Assembly: GCA_001557505.1 (NCBI GenBank)
Contig: LSAX01000008.1
Span: 1,550,001 to 1,614,000, forward strand
Direction: 5' to 3'
Source of the DNA: Reticulascus tulasneorum
Lineage: Eukaryota > Ascomycota > Sordariomycetes > Glomerellales > Reticulascaceae
Length of the DNA: 64,000 bases
A program made the position numbers and the translations under genes. A model generated the notes under the pieces. That model worked only from the letters and a program-made list of their open reading frames with translations, had not been told where the DNA came from and made no database searches. Shown here piece after piece: positions 23,630-35,500 of the stretch (position 1 is its first letter; each line of letters begins with the position of its first letter).

Positions 23630-24820
23630 CTATGGCATGAATCTACTCTCTGCAAACCTCGCACAGTTCAAAAGACGCCCTGCAGAATGGTGCCGCCCAT
23701 CTACCAGATACGGTGCCCTGCCCTGCTCATGCAAGACCCAAGTCCTCACCGGTCCCAGGGGCAACCTCCTTACCACCTTGAACAGACCATCCTTGTCCTC
23801 ATCCGACGCCCATCTTCGCTCACTGCAGTTCAAGCTCTCCTCGGGTTCTGGACTCGGTAGTTCGATGACAAGATCCTTTACCCCGGCCAGGGGCACCAAC
23901 GGAGCCAGCAGTTTTGACACGTCTGACAACGACGCGACGATGGGATCCGGAAAGAGGGCGACTTTTATAGATGACAGCGAGGGCAAGTCATGCAGGTACA
24001 TGAAACCTCGGTCCAACGTGTACTGCTCCTGCATGAGCAAGGCGCCTTGTATTGTGGAAATATTTCTAACTTCAAATTCTCCCCTGCCGTAGATAAATGG
24101 TGAGACATGCTGGGTTATCTCGATGGAGCGGATGCGGTTTGCGAACACGGTGGGAATCATATTCAACCAAACTTGGAGATGGGCGACATGACTGAAGCAG
24201 TATGTCGGGGCACCATAGAGAATATCTGCGCCTTCGAGATATCTGGTCCCATTAGGTCAAGCTGATAGCTGCGGATGGCTTACTCACACTATTTTGGAAG
24301 TTCTCATAAGCTGCAGCATGTTATGCGGGCCGCTTTTGCCTCCTGTGGCAGCGACCCCATCGGGTACCCAGAGCTCCCCTGTGGCCACTTTAATCTGCAT
24401 TAGACGATGGCACCGCCAGTGAGTGCAGCATTCCGAGCTGTCTCTTGGCTCGTAGTTGCGAGGGTGCAGTTCGAGGAGGCAGGGGATGTAATGGATCCCG
24501 CTGTACGCATGGACACTGGTCTTGGGAACAGGGAGTTTCGGGGAGTACAAGTGAAGTTTGGGGCTCAGATCCAACAGGACTTCCTTGTATATCTGCAGTC
24601 TTATTTCAAGCGGCAGTCGAGAGAAGAAGCCTGATCTAGTCTGCGGGTTTGCTGTTTCCTGTAGATCATGTTCACTGCGAAGGCCTTCCTTGTGTGACGA
24701 CCTTGACTTTCGCTGACCAAATATGTCACGCGCAGAGTCTCGAATGTAGTTTGCTAATCGCCCCATTTCGAGCGTGTTGTGAGAATTTGTCACTCGAACA
24801 TTTCGGTCGCACTGGGACAT
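23630..24820 (-). CDS. DUF7730 (2EXR-like) protein
   Basis: Two exons (24820-24288 and 24242-23630) give 381 residues with a 45-nt intron; the junction reads TSKIV/YLEGADILYGAPTYC. The motif SGFFSRLPLEIRLQIYKEVL followed by a Leu/Pro-rich region and a Cys/His patch (CCTHWRCHRLM) is the usual F-box-like core of DUF7730/2EXR proteins, a large fungal family of unknown function. The ATG at 24820 is the first in frame; a second at 24766 (MGRLANYI) is possible. It converges on the MYND gene with about 260 bp between stops. Confidence 0.8.
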
Positions 24821-25099
24821 ATTTATTGTCAATAAACGTCTGCCTACCTTAGTCTAAGGTATCAGCTGATTGCCTCCAGCCTAGGTGGCTTGGGGGCTGA
24901 AGCTGGCCATACAGCACAGCCTCACCAAACTTGAGGTTGGTGAGAATGAGAGTTACGCTAGCTTCTAGAGCAAATCTAACTACATCTGCGTAAATTGTCT
25001 TCTTGTGAAATTGTAAGGGAGACGCAATTGTGACTATCCAGCTGTACGTTATATCAGAAACACGTCGCATATCTCATCCTAACCTTCTGGCTAGTCTCA

Positions 25100-25643
25100 T
25101 CAAGAAGGGTTGCAGTAGAAGCAGTCCGGATTGTTAATACAAGCGTCTCTATCGCCACCTGGAGACTTTGTAATAATTTGGCCATTCATACTGGTGCTGC
25201 AACTACTCCGGCGACTACAAGATACAATATTAGAATCTGACGCACAAGTTCAAGAACCTCCAAGAATCTATTGCTTCTTGGCACGAGGTTCAAAGGATCA
25301 GAATAGCTTACCTATTGGGATAACATGAGCATCCCTTGTCTGGCCCGAAGCTTCCTGGATGGGTTGGAAAGTACGGGTCCGGCAAGATCTTTGTGCTGAT
25401 GGGGTAGCAAGCCCGTAGCAGTTGCCAATAAGTTGAGAGTGTCGCAGATGTAGAAACCACAGCACACTTGGGAACTAGCTCCTTCGCCTGGTAACCTTCT
25501 CTTAGTCTCTGCAAAATCGGTGATGAATGTCAGGCTCGAGAAGTCTGACGAGATTGCAACTAACTTTCAGCCAGCTCGGTAGGTGCTGCCATCGCCACAT
25601 GAGCCATGAGACCCAGAGACACAAAGGCGACCTTGAAGTGCAT
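25100..25643 (-). CDS. Small secreted cysteine-rich protein (three short exons)
   Basis: A signal peptide starts at ATG 25643 (MHFKVAFVSLGLMAHVAMAA). Splicing 25643-25565, 25474-25312 and 25214-25100 gives an intact 118-residue protein with eight cysteines after the signal peptide. Motifs include IPKCAV, ACYP, GSFGPDKGCSC and DCFYC near the end. The second intron has a GTAAGC donor and a TTGTAG acceptor. The first uses GTTAGT and GCTAG. A nearer acceptor (TTTTGCAG, exon start 25508) would put exon 2 in another frame that also looks protein-like (VCCGFYICDTLN) but stops at the end of exon 2. I do not recognise the family. Size, secretion and Cys content resemble fungal effector-like or antimicrobial proteins; that is inference. 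It could also be a decaying gene. Confidence 0.45.
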
Positions 25644-28600
25644 CGCGGTTTAGGGGTATTCCGCGTTGAACGGGTAGCAGTGTAGACACAGAAAGCTATA
25701 TGAACAAAGGGAAGTGATCATCAACTGACTGGGTTAGACCCGAGAGGCTGGGCTGCGCAGTCCGTGGTATATATACTTCTGCCTAACCATTCGCGCAAAC
25801 TTACAAGTTCCTTGTATGTCCTGTATCGAATAGCTTCGCCAATAGAGCATTGGAATAGCACCAGGAGCTGACAGTGGGCTCATGGCAAGATCGGATCTAT
25901 ATTCTACTCACCAGCTATGGCTCCGTAAAATGAGTTCACTTCCATGGGCGTGCTCCCTCCCAGTCAACTCATTACTGTTTGGATGACACAACTGACGGTG
26001 TTATGAGATCTGAGGTCCATTATCGAGGTATCGTGTGGGCAAGAAAAACAACGCTCTTTACCAAAAGCAATCAGATACGGAAAAGGCTGATAGAATGCTT
26101 GACCCGGTGTTTTCTTCCATTTAAAGGAATAAGAACAAGAACAAAGCTAATCGTGAACGGGCCTGGCGATATTTACAAGGATTCCTCGTGAACAGATCTC
26201 GAGGCAAACTAGGGCAGAATCAGTGAGTGTTCTTGCAATCGGGTCAAATGCTGACCCCTCGTTCATCCTGCTGATGGGAGCAAATGCTTATCACAATGCT
26301 ACAATGCTTCTGGCTTCTGGCTTGGTAGAGGCTAGAATACCGTTCACTTATGGATCAAGCTGTTACCCCGGACTAACATGATACGTTGGACATAGAGGCA
26401 GCTGCAGAGTTGAACGAGTTTGGGAAATCTGTTAAGAACAGGCCCAAGAACGCTCGGGGAACCCCCTGCTCAACAAAAGGCACAGATAGTGCGTGAACCC
26501 AGAAGGCGAGCTTCTATGTAAAATGGGCCGTATGTAGTCCTACGTCGTAACTTATGCCTGAGACGCTTGTCCGAGATAGCCGTCCCTGCCATTTGGACTG
26601 GGGGCCGAAAGGTTGCAGCGCATTTTGTTTGCCAGTACGCTCTGCGGGGTAGGTAATTAGGCCAAGGCTAGGCCATTCTCAGTATGACTTTGGTGGACAC
26701 CAGCATCCTTGATGCTCACGTTCATGCGCAGAGCAAACAGTTCACGCGGACGGCTGAGATCCATGAGAAGTCATGTGGAGATCAAGGCCAACACGGAGAA
26801 TGCTAGATAGGCAGCCCCATTGAAAAACACCCCACTCGAGGAAGAATAGCAGTTGTTAGTGATAACACATCATGGATACCTAGTAGGTACGGGAGCTGGC
26901 TGCCCCCCCGTAGGTTCTATTCTCGCGGGGACTGTCAGTGGGTTTGTTACCTAATTCCTAGGCGGGTAGGTACCTATGTAATTACCTAGGTAGGTAATCA
27001 TGCAGTTAATTAGGGTACATAATACATCATTTTTGGGTTTGCCTGCTAAGGTAGTTAGGTACTGATTCTCCAATCAGTACTGCCATCGCAAAAGCATGCC
27101 TAGAATGGCAAGAACGAACGAAGGAACGGGCAGACATCAAGCCTTTAAACACCAAAATCCATCTTTCAAAACGACCTTCGACACTGAGATGAGATGAGAA
27201 ACACACTTCGGACAGACGCATGATTTCAGCTCTTCTCTTGACTTCGTCCGAGCCCGAATCCTGGCCAAGAAAACCGACTCGTACAGAAGACGCTAGGCAG
27301 ACACAGGGTTTGAGGCTGTGTCGCCTCCAAGGACAAGCCTCCAAGGACAAGCCTTCACCAGCATCACGTCCGGCATCCATACTTGGCAGGGCAATAGTTA
27401 CCAAATACATACATTCGCCAATGGGCTTTCACTGGGGTGATGCGATGATGAGGCCTCACGACTAAAAGCACCTTTTCTTTTTGCCTTGAGGATGGCTGCT
27501 ACTGATGATGCAAGCCACATGCATCCACCCCCGAGCACGCCAGCACAAGCCATCTTGGAAAGCTGCATCCCGTATGCCATCTGTCTGAGGCGAGGAGGAC
27601 CGAAGGTGTGCCGATATCCACCTTTTGGTCCGAAGACCCGCGCACACGACAAGAAAGATGGGATATACCGCTGTGGGCCATTCTTAATAAGTGGTGCGAT
27701 ATGGCCGCAGAATCCTCTAATTACTATCCTCTAAAAACAACATCTTGGGGGCTGCTTCTCAATAATAAGGCTATCGCACGCGTTGTGGCCTTTGTCGATT
27801 TGCATGTGTTGGCAATCCAACACGCTGCAGACCCGACACCAACAAGTCAGCTGCTCAGGGGAGGAACAAGCTGCTGTTGGATGCCGTTGCTATCCCCGTC
27901 GTTGGCCGGGCGGACGTGTTTCTTGTGTGATTGTTTCACGTTTGACTAACTTGTGACCCTTGGCGGTTTCGTTTTACCAGCGCGCACAACTCTGTTACCT
28001 TTGTGCATGGAGTCTTTTTTTTGTGTGGTGTCCGCCTGCATGGGCGATCCGAAGCACTACGCGAATGAGAGTCGAACTTTCTGATGCACAGTGGCTCACC
28101 ATGATATGCTCAAGTGAGCTATTTTAACATCGGACGTCGGAGGGGAATGGAAACCCCCTCACCTCATACTGTTTGGCCATGGTGCGTCTCCGCTCCCTCC
28201 ATGCGGTGTACGCGTACCAACTCTCCATGGCGCGAAGCGCTGCTGCACAGTGCCTACCTACCTACACAGGAGAGACACACACGCCTTCGGGCATCGTCTT
28301 GAAATGGGACAATAATTTTCGGTCTCATCTACGTCTCCATTGATTGCATCAAGGAATCATCAGATTACATGTACGTATGTACGCAAGTACGCTGCAGGGG
28401 ACGGATCGGACGGTGGTGGCCCCCCTGGGAAAGATGACCCGAATTTAGTTCATCCCTCGCGTGTCCCTGTGCACAACCGGCTGAAATTATGAAAGCATCT
28501 TGGCTTGGTACGCGCACGTTACATATGTACGCAGAAGGGTGGGTGTCATTGTGAGATATGAAGGATTTGATTGCTAGGTGGGACTCACCATACTGGCAGC

Positions 28601-29749
28601 CCGATACCTTGGCTTGTACGAAGTACCAGAAACCCTGCCATCCGCGCCATGCTACCGCCGTCCAGCTAGAGATTATCGCCTTGTGGCCTTCGAAAGGGCT
28701 AACACACCGGCTTATCATCTGCAATATGAGCCCAGTATCGGGTACCGCTAACCCAGCTTCCTCAATGATCTGCACAATGAGCTGCGCCCCTCGCGGTGAC
28801 ACTGGTTTCCCCTGGTTTGGCGATATACCCCTGGCATCCAACCGTCCACTCCCCCTCCACCTTGCATATTTTCAACCAATGGCCAGCTGTCAGACGGCAC
28901 AGTCTTTCAGGTACACTGCACGCCCCATTGGTCGAGCTCTCGCGTCAAATCTCTCCAAGCTAGGCCCAGAATCGCCAAAGCTTTGCTCGTCTTTCCCAGG
29001 CCTGACCCCGGTTTTGTATAGTCCTTAGGTCCAGGGACAAACTCTAGTAGCCAAAGAGAACCGCGTGAGTCTTCGGAGTACGTACTTCGTACCCCTCGAC
29101 ACACCCCACAGGGCCTGGCGAAAGCCGTGGGTGGGCCCCAATCTCGCTTTTCCTCTTCATCTCCAATCCACGCACCCACTCCCTCCCTCTGTCCTAGGTT
29201 TTGCCCTTTCAACAAAACAACTAGTTCCCTCCCAGTCACTCGTTCATTCTCTCCTGTCCATCCTTTACACTATCGCCGTCATTCTCTTCGTCCCTTCTGC
29301 CAAGAAGTCCTTCTTTTTGTTCTCTTTTCTTCGCTTTTCATCTATCTGGCGACATATCTCTTGTCTTGCAGAGCAGTTGAATCGAGAAGATATCGACGAC
29401 GCCAAAAAAAAAAGGGGGTTATCCAAGAAACTTGCATTCCTTTGGACACGCTGTTTTTCGACAGCTTTTTTGCTTGTCCCACACTCGCTACAACAAACAC
29501 CACACACCGATCGATCGAATACGATTTCATCAGCATCGGGAAGAAACCAACAGAAGGAGGATACTTGTATACCAGGTGGTGTACCGCGTCCGACAGCCGT
29601 ACTCCCCAGCGGAGCGGAGATCCCAGACGATATTCGAACGCCCACCTTGAGGTCACCATCTTCGAGTCGTAGACCCGATTCGAGGCATCCCGATTATTCC
29701 TCCCATACACTCGCTTTAACACGCTTTCTCTCACATCCCATCGTTCATC
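25644..29749. other. Gene-poor gap of 4.1 kb, including the WSC gene promoter/leader
   Basis: No reading frame here resembles a protein, and none shows a clear start plus splice pattern. It contains TACCTAGGTA-type palindromic motifs at about 26940-27000, GTAC-rich stretches near 28370-28395 and 28510-28625, and a pyrimidine-rich tract just upstream of the WSC gene. It may hold decayed repeats or a non-coding RNA, which cannot be told from sequence alone. Confidence 0.5.
29155..29375 (+). promoter_or_regulatory. Pyrimidine-rich tract upstream of the WSC gene
   Basis: About 220 bases strongly enriched in C and T precede the WSC start codon by 375-595 bp. In filamentous fungi CT-rich blocks often lie next to transcription starts, so a long 5' leader is likely. 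Not a precise site. Confidence 0.35.
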
Positions 29750-30694
29750 ATGAAGTCTTCAATTGCCGTCGTCGCTGCCTTTGGATTTGCAACTGTCCTA
29801 GGGCAGGAAAAGGGCGTCCCCAAGCCATCGACAGTTCCATTGCCAGATGTTCCCACTTCACACGGCTGCTACAAGTCCCTGGGAAACTTGGAGATAATAC
29901 CACAATTGGAATTCCCGTCCTCTGGAAAGTGCGCAATCGCCGCCAATGAAGCCAAAAAGGCAGTATTTGCATTGTACGTCGGGGATTGCTATTTGGGCGA
30001 CGCCTACCCACCGAAGGCAGACTCGGTTTCAGACAGCAATTGCCACTACCCTTGCCCCGGATTCGACCCGGAAGCCTGTATGTGCTCTTGAACGTGGTTT
30101 TGAAGCGAATTTCGTGACTAACCCTTAAAACTAGGTGGCGGAATCGAAGGTGGAAAATTTTACTCGGTATTCAACAGTGGTGTTGTAGTAGGTGTCCCCG
30201 ATCTTGACGAAGCTACGCCATCCCAAACACCCTCCCCTACAACCCAGCCGTCCTCGACAGCGCCTGGACAAACTGTTATCGTCACTCAACCCCCAGAGTC
30301 GGATACAACGAAGTCAAATGGAGGCGGCACCAGTGCGGCCGCCATCGCCGCTGCTGTAGTGGTCTCAATACTTGGGGTAGCAGCCATTATTGGGGGCGTT
30401 TTCTTTTTCATGCGACGAAAGAGGAACAAGGAAATTGAGGAAGAACACCGACGCAATGCCGCTGTCAACGCATTTATTGGTGGTGGCCACCCCCCAAGCA
30501 GCGTTGGCAGCATCTCCATGACCGACTCGAGACTCGACCCTCATCTCACCAACCGTCGATTAAGCGATGGCAGCATCGCCGATAACCAAGATTATTCGCG
30601 GAAGATTCTCCGCGTATGTTCTATTCCACAGCTCCCAGCTACCACTTGCCAGTGAACAACCATGGCTAACATATTGCAGGTCACCAACGTATGA
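29750..30694 (+). CDS. WSC-domain membrane protein, cell-wall stress sensor type
   Basis: Three exons (29750-30077, 30135-30613, 30680-30694) give 273 residues. There is a signal peptide (MKSSIAVVAAFGFATVLG) and one WSC domain (HGCYKSLG ... CYLGD ... CPGFDPEACGG ... YSVFNSG). A Ser/Thr/Pro stretch follows, then one membrane helix near residues 178-200 (AAAVVVSILGVAAIIGGVFF) and a basic stop-transfer sequence (MRRKRNK). The cytoplasmic tail ends KILRVTNV. This is the layout of Wsc1-type sensors, which span the plasma membrane and signal cell-wall damage to Rho1 and the cell-wall integrity MAP-kinase path. The tiny last exon encodes only VTNV and keeps the conserved tail end. Confidence 0.9.
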
Positions 30695-32506
30695 GAGATT
30701 TGACTCCTTTTACGACGAACGATTTTGCCTTCTGTATCTAACAACACTCTCTTCCTGGCATTGAGGCGTTCGCGGGTGTTCTATCTCATCGCATTGGTTA
30801 CTCGGAGTCGTCAATCTCCGACAAGGCTAACGCCGATTTCTTATTGTTATGGGTGAGGGACACTTCCAAATCACGGACAGGGTGTGATTTGGATGTATCG
30901 GAACACATCGGCAACCCTAGGCCGTCCGCTCCTTTTGCGCGATTTTAGACTTTATTTTACCAAGGCGTCTCAAGACCTTTACGACCAGCGCCGCCGTATC
31001 GGAGAGTGGCCAATCCTCGGGGTCCTAGCACTCGGTTCTAGGAAAGGTTTGGTCACCACGGTATGCGGCGGCGACTGACTACTCTTCGTTTCTAACGATC
31101 TCTATGGGCGTGTGTGGACGGTTTGAGAGTGATGGTCTACCGTGTACAGTATCGATTGCCACTTGGAAAGCAGGCCGAGTAGGCATTGCAGATGGGCGGG
31201 AAGTTGAAGCAGCTGCAACTATTGGACCATGGGCAAGGCGGCGCACCAGAGAGTAAAGGGGCCCGCGTGTGCGGTCTCCTGAATATGATGTTCGATGTAC
31301 CTAGGATTGGAGCGTCGTATCGAATCAGGCAGAACAATGAACCTGAACAACCTTATCCTCTCGTCATGTTCCCCTCCGTGACCCTTTGGATTCATGTGCA
31401 TCGTCTGTTTGCCTGGGTCTCCACATGCTATGCCACTCTCGTGACTGCCCGCGCATTATCCTCGAGAACTGGCAAATATGCAAATCCAGGTGCTCCTTTG
31501 GTGGTAGAATACCTGATTGGCGACCTTTCGGATGGGTCGAAACGTAGGGACGGAGCGGGTGAAGAGCGGGTTGAAAAGCCCTCCCACCCCTGACGATCAC
31601 AGAACACCATCACCGCCGCATCGGGTTGCTGGGGAGGTGGCGAAGGCGAGGCTTTGGGGTTTGGGCTTGCTTGCTTTGGGACGAAACCAAGAATTAAGAT
31701 TGGGTGTGCTAATGCCGTGCGTGCCCTTGGCGGATTTAACCGTCTGATGGTTCTCTTTTCTCGCTGAATGACGCTCTGATCGGCGGGATGTGAAACGCGA
31801 AATTTTGTTCTTATGATCAGCTCTTACATATCTATCAACCCCACGATTTTCCGTGCGCGCGGTTGGAGAATGATGATGAGGGGGAGTCGGAAATTGGAAG
31901 GCGAAGTTGGGATGCTTTTATGGCAAGTTGTTTATGGTAGTCGTCACGAGCTGTTTCGAGCAGGCTATGTCGCTGAAGAGAGAGAACGCCAATAGGGCAA
32001 TCGATGATGATTGATTTATGATGCTTTTGGCGATGGATCCTGGATTGGATCTGCGTGTGTTTGGCCCGATGACATACGCTCCAGGGGCTTCACTTGCAAT
32101 ATTCGTAGAGATGCCATACGGGTTTGACGCACAACAATGTATAGGAGTCAACTTCCCTATCTAGAACCTGACTCACCGAAAGGCATTGACCTCAATACAG
32201 TCTTACCATGCGGTCTAGGTTGACTTTGAGTCTGTCCACAATGTGAAGTACTCGCTCATACATTTCACCCTAGCTGGCCGTCTAGACCGTCTGCTCGATG
32301 AAAGTAAGGGAAAGCTGCAAGAATCGCCACCAATAACACAGGCAAAGCGAATGTGAACAAAAAGACTTTCTTGTTGGATGCCATGCAATATCCATTACCC
32401 TACAACCATGCCCACCATGCCCAAAGACCAAACCAGAAACTCCACACACCATATCTGCAATACTAAACGTGGAGGAGCCACTAAACAATACTCATCTATG
32501 CGAGCC
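30695..32506. other. Convergent intergenic stretch, no gene seen
   Basis: 1.8 kb between the 3' ends of the WSC and POL2 genes. This is long for a convergent spacer, but no frame shows family motifs or a convincing start and splice pattern. Confidence 0.55.
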
Positions 32507-35500
32507 TTAGATGCCTTTCCTCAACCCCTCCGTAACCTCTGTTAACATCTTCAAGCCGTAGTATTTTGCAACATTATAATATACCCCTATCCTCCTCACA
32601 ATCTCATCCCGCTTCACGCTCTCCACCCACTCCCCGCTACAGGTGCAATGCTCCATGAAGTCATTGAGCCTCAGGGCGCCGCATTTCGCGCACTTGAGAT
32701 CCTGCGTGCTCCACTCCACCACGAACGCCTCCACGGTTGCGACGAGCCGCTCCTCGACTGCGTTGCGGTCATATTCGACCTCGCAGAAACTGCACCGCCA
32801 TGGCCGACTGTCGGGACTGGCCCCGTCCTCGGGAAGGAGACCCTCGTCGCGGCAGAAGTCGAGATCACGAGCCATAGTGCAGTTGTCGCAGCTAAGCTGC
32901 GCAAGTTTCAAGCTCTCCGAGGGATTTTGGAAGGCGCCGGCTTTGCTGAACTCTCGGACGTCGAACATGGCTAGGAGCTCTTTGCGTAGGAGGCGGGCTT
33001 CGAGGGTGATGTTCTTGTCAAGACTTAGGACCTGCATGAGGGCTTTGACGAGCTCGAGGACGGCCTTGCGGGAGGAGAGGGTGGTAAGGTGCGAGCCCGG
33101 CAGGTGCGGGAAGGAATAGTCAGATGCGAGCTCAGGGTGGAGGAGTTCGCGTTTCTGGAGAGCAATGAGAGAAGAGATTTGTTTCTTCAGTGGCTTCTCA
33201 AAGGCCTTGCCGAGAATGATCTGCCCTTCTTGGTCTTCGCCCAGGTTCCGATTCGGTAACTGTGTCAGGCGTGGAGTGGAAGATGGGCCGTTGCTGGGAC
33301 GCTTGAGATCGTGCATGAGGTGGATGAATTCCGAGACCCAGTCGGAGAAGATTGGCTTCAGACGTATCGGCAGGAAGGTCGCCATCTGCCAGTGCATGAT
33401 TGTTTCGAGAGGCTGCTCCTCTGCCTCGATGACCTCCTGGCAAGCTTTGCCACCGTAGTTGAACTCGTCATACCAGACGAGATAGTCCCAGTACTCTTTG
33501 ATTTCCAAGTCGATGAAGTGGAACAGAGGTTTGCTCTTGATCGACTTGATGATGTACTGACTGTACGCATACGCATTGCCGACCTCTGCTTTGGTGGTTT
33601 GCAAAAGTAGGCGATTGGCGTTTGCGAAAATGACCTGTGAGCCTACTCGGCGGAAGTCCGCCATGAGCTGCTGGAAAGCTTTGCGTGACATCATTTGCAC
33701 ATAGTAGTGAAGTGCCCGATCATAGAGGAACGAGTCGGGGTTCTCGACCCAGCGGACGAGGTGCTGCACCATAACATCTGCCATGGTGTTACCTTTGCAA
33801 GCCTCTTGCCACCAGCTCTTGACCATTTCTCTCAAAACCAACACACCGGCGTTTGCGAAGGCACCTTCGGATGCAATCACCTCCATGCCGTCAGCTAAGC
33901 TGGCGTCCGCAGCAGGATTGAACGAGATTGACTCAGATCCTTCCAGCTCGTTGATAAGAGATGAGGTCAAGATGGTGTTGATGGCGAGATTCCGCACATC
34001 CAAGTCGATGCAGACAGATGAATATGTGCCAGGATTATTGATTGACGGCATTTGGACAGTGTCAAGCGGACCTAGGATATCGTCCTTCTCGTATCCTGCA
34101 TGGTCTGGACGTGCACCAGCAGACCACCAAAGCACAACATTGTTGTTTTGCAAACGTCTTGCATACGCAATATCTATCAAGAACCGTGGATCTTCTCGCT
34201 CCAGATTGCAAAGCGGAACATCGCCATATCGTGCTAGAGCCGTGAGATGCAGGATCCACGACCCGAGACCGAGATAATGGCCAAACAGACGCTTAGCTAC
34301 GACAGCCTGCCAGCCCAGAGGAGGCAACGAGCTATCGGCGGAATCGTACTTCAGTGGAAGTACTGGAAATTCGCCTAAGATCGGCACGTCATGCACAAGC
34401 TGGTTTCGCTGTGAGGATTGGATGACCATCATCAGCGGACGAAGCTCATCTTTCCGCATCTTCTTGACGACGTCGCCAATTTCGAGCTGTGCCTTCCGGC
34501 GAGTCGTTACCTGCGTGATCTTGAAGTTGAGCTTTTCTTGGTATGGGAAGCAATCTCGCCAATTCGTCCCCTCAGCCTCTTCGGCTCGTCGAAGCAACAG
34601 GTCCGAGTACATTCTGGAGATGTTTGGCAGGTCTTGGCTAGTGTCCTTGGTCTTCTGCAAGATTACGACATGAGCTTGGTCGCTAGTTGTTGAAAAAATA
34701 CCAAAGATCTGCCTCTCTCCAGCTGTGATGTGGGAGATGTAGATATAAGCCATAGGTGACGAGTCAAGGTATGTTCTCGCTTTTACCGGTCGTTTGAGTC
34801 CACTCAAGTCAAAGCCTTGCTCTAGGCCCTTGCCCAAGACACCGCGCTGACCCTCATCAACGGTACAGAGATTGCCCAACTGAAGCACCGCGCGGATATT
34901 CAGGGGTACCTGCTTCTCGTAGACACCTTCGACACTAGAATGGTTGAAGAGCATAGAAAACTTGTCCGCTTCGTTGAAATAAATGTCCTCAGGGACGGTA
35001 AGTTTGAACAGATGGACCGACGAATGGCCGTTTGGAAGAGTGTGGTTAACTTGCTCGACCAGACAGCCTGGAACGTCGATGTCCGGCAAATCCTTGCTCT
35101 TCAAATTGAGAAAGACCTGGCGGGGAACCTTGATCTTGAGTGTATGAATCTTTGCATCAATCAAGACATGGGCGTTGACAATTCCAGGGGTTTCCGACGC
35201 CTTGAGATGCAGCAACTGCCAGGTATTGGTGAAGGTCAAATGCGCCTGATTCATGAATGTCTGTTGGATGCCGCTTTGCATGTTTCCACGGCGATCACCA
35301 AACAACTGCCGACGGCGGATGCGCGCCTGCTTTTGAATCTTCCACTTCTGCTTCTGGTAATGCAAGAAAGCGACATAATCGTCCGAGGCCGCCGGCATTA
35401 TCTTGGGTAGAGCGGCAAACGGATCTGCGTTCTCAGCAGGTTCAGGGGACTTCCGCTTCTGAGACATTGGTGCCGGTTGAGAGGCTGCTATAACGGCGGT

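Noticed and set aside
23541..24092. 183-residue plus-strand frame over the DUF7730 gene
   Set aside because: It is the antisense of a conserved exon and lacks recognisable features.
27027..27410. 127-residue minus-strand frame in the large gap
   Set aside because: Composition is unremarkable, no domain, no splice partners and no support from context.
29065..29672. Long plus-strand frames upstream of the WSC gene
   Set aside because: They run through pyrimidine-rich leader DNA, give Ser/Pro/Leu-rich translations without domains, and overlap in two frames.
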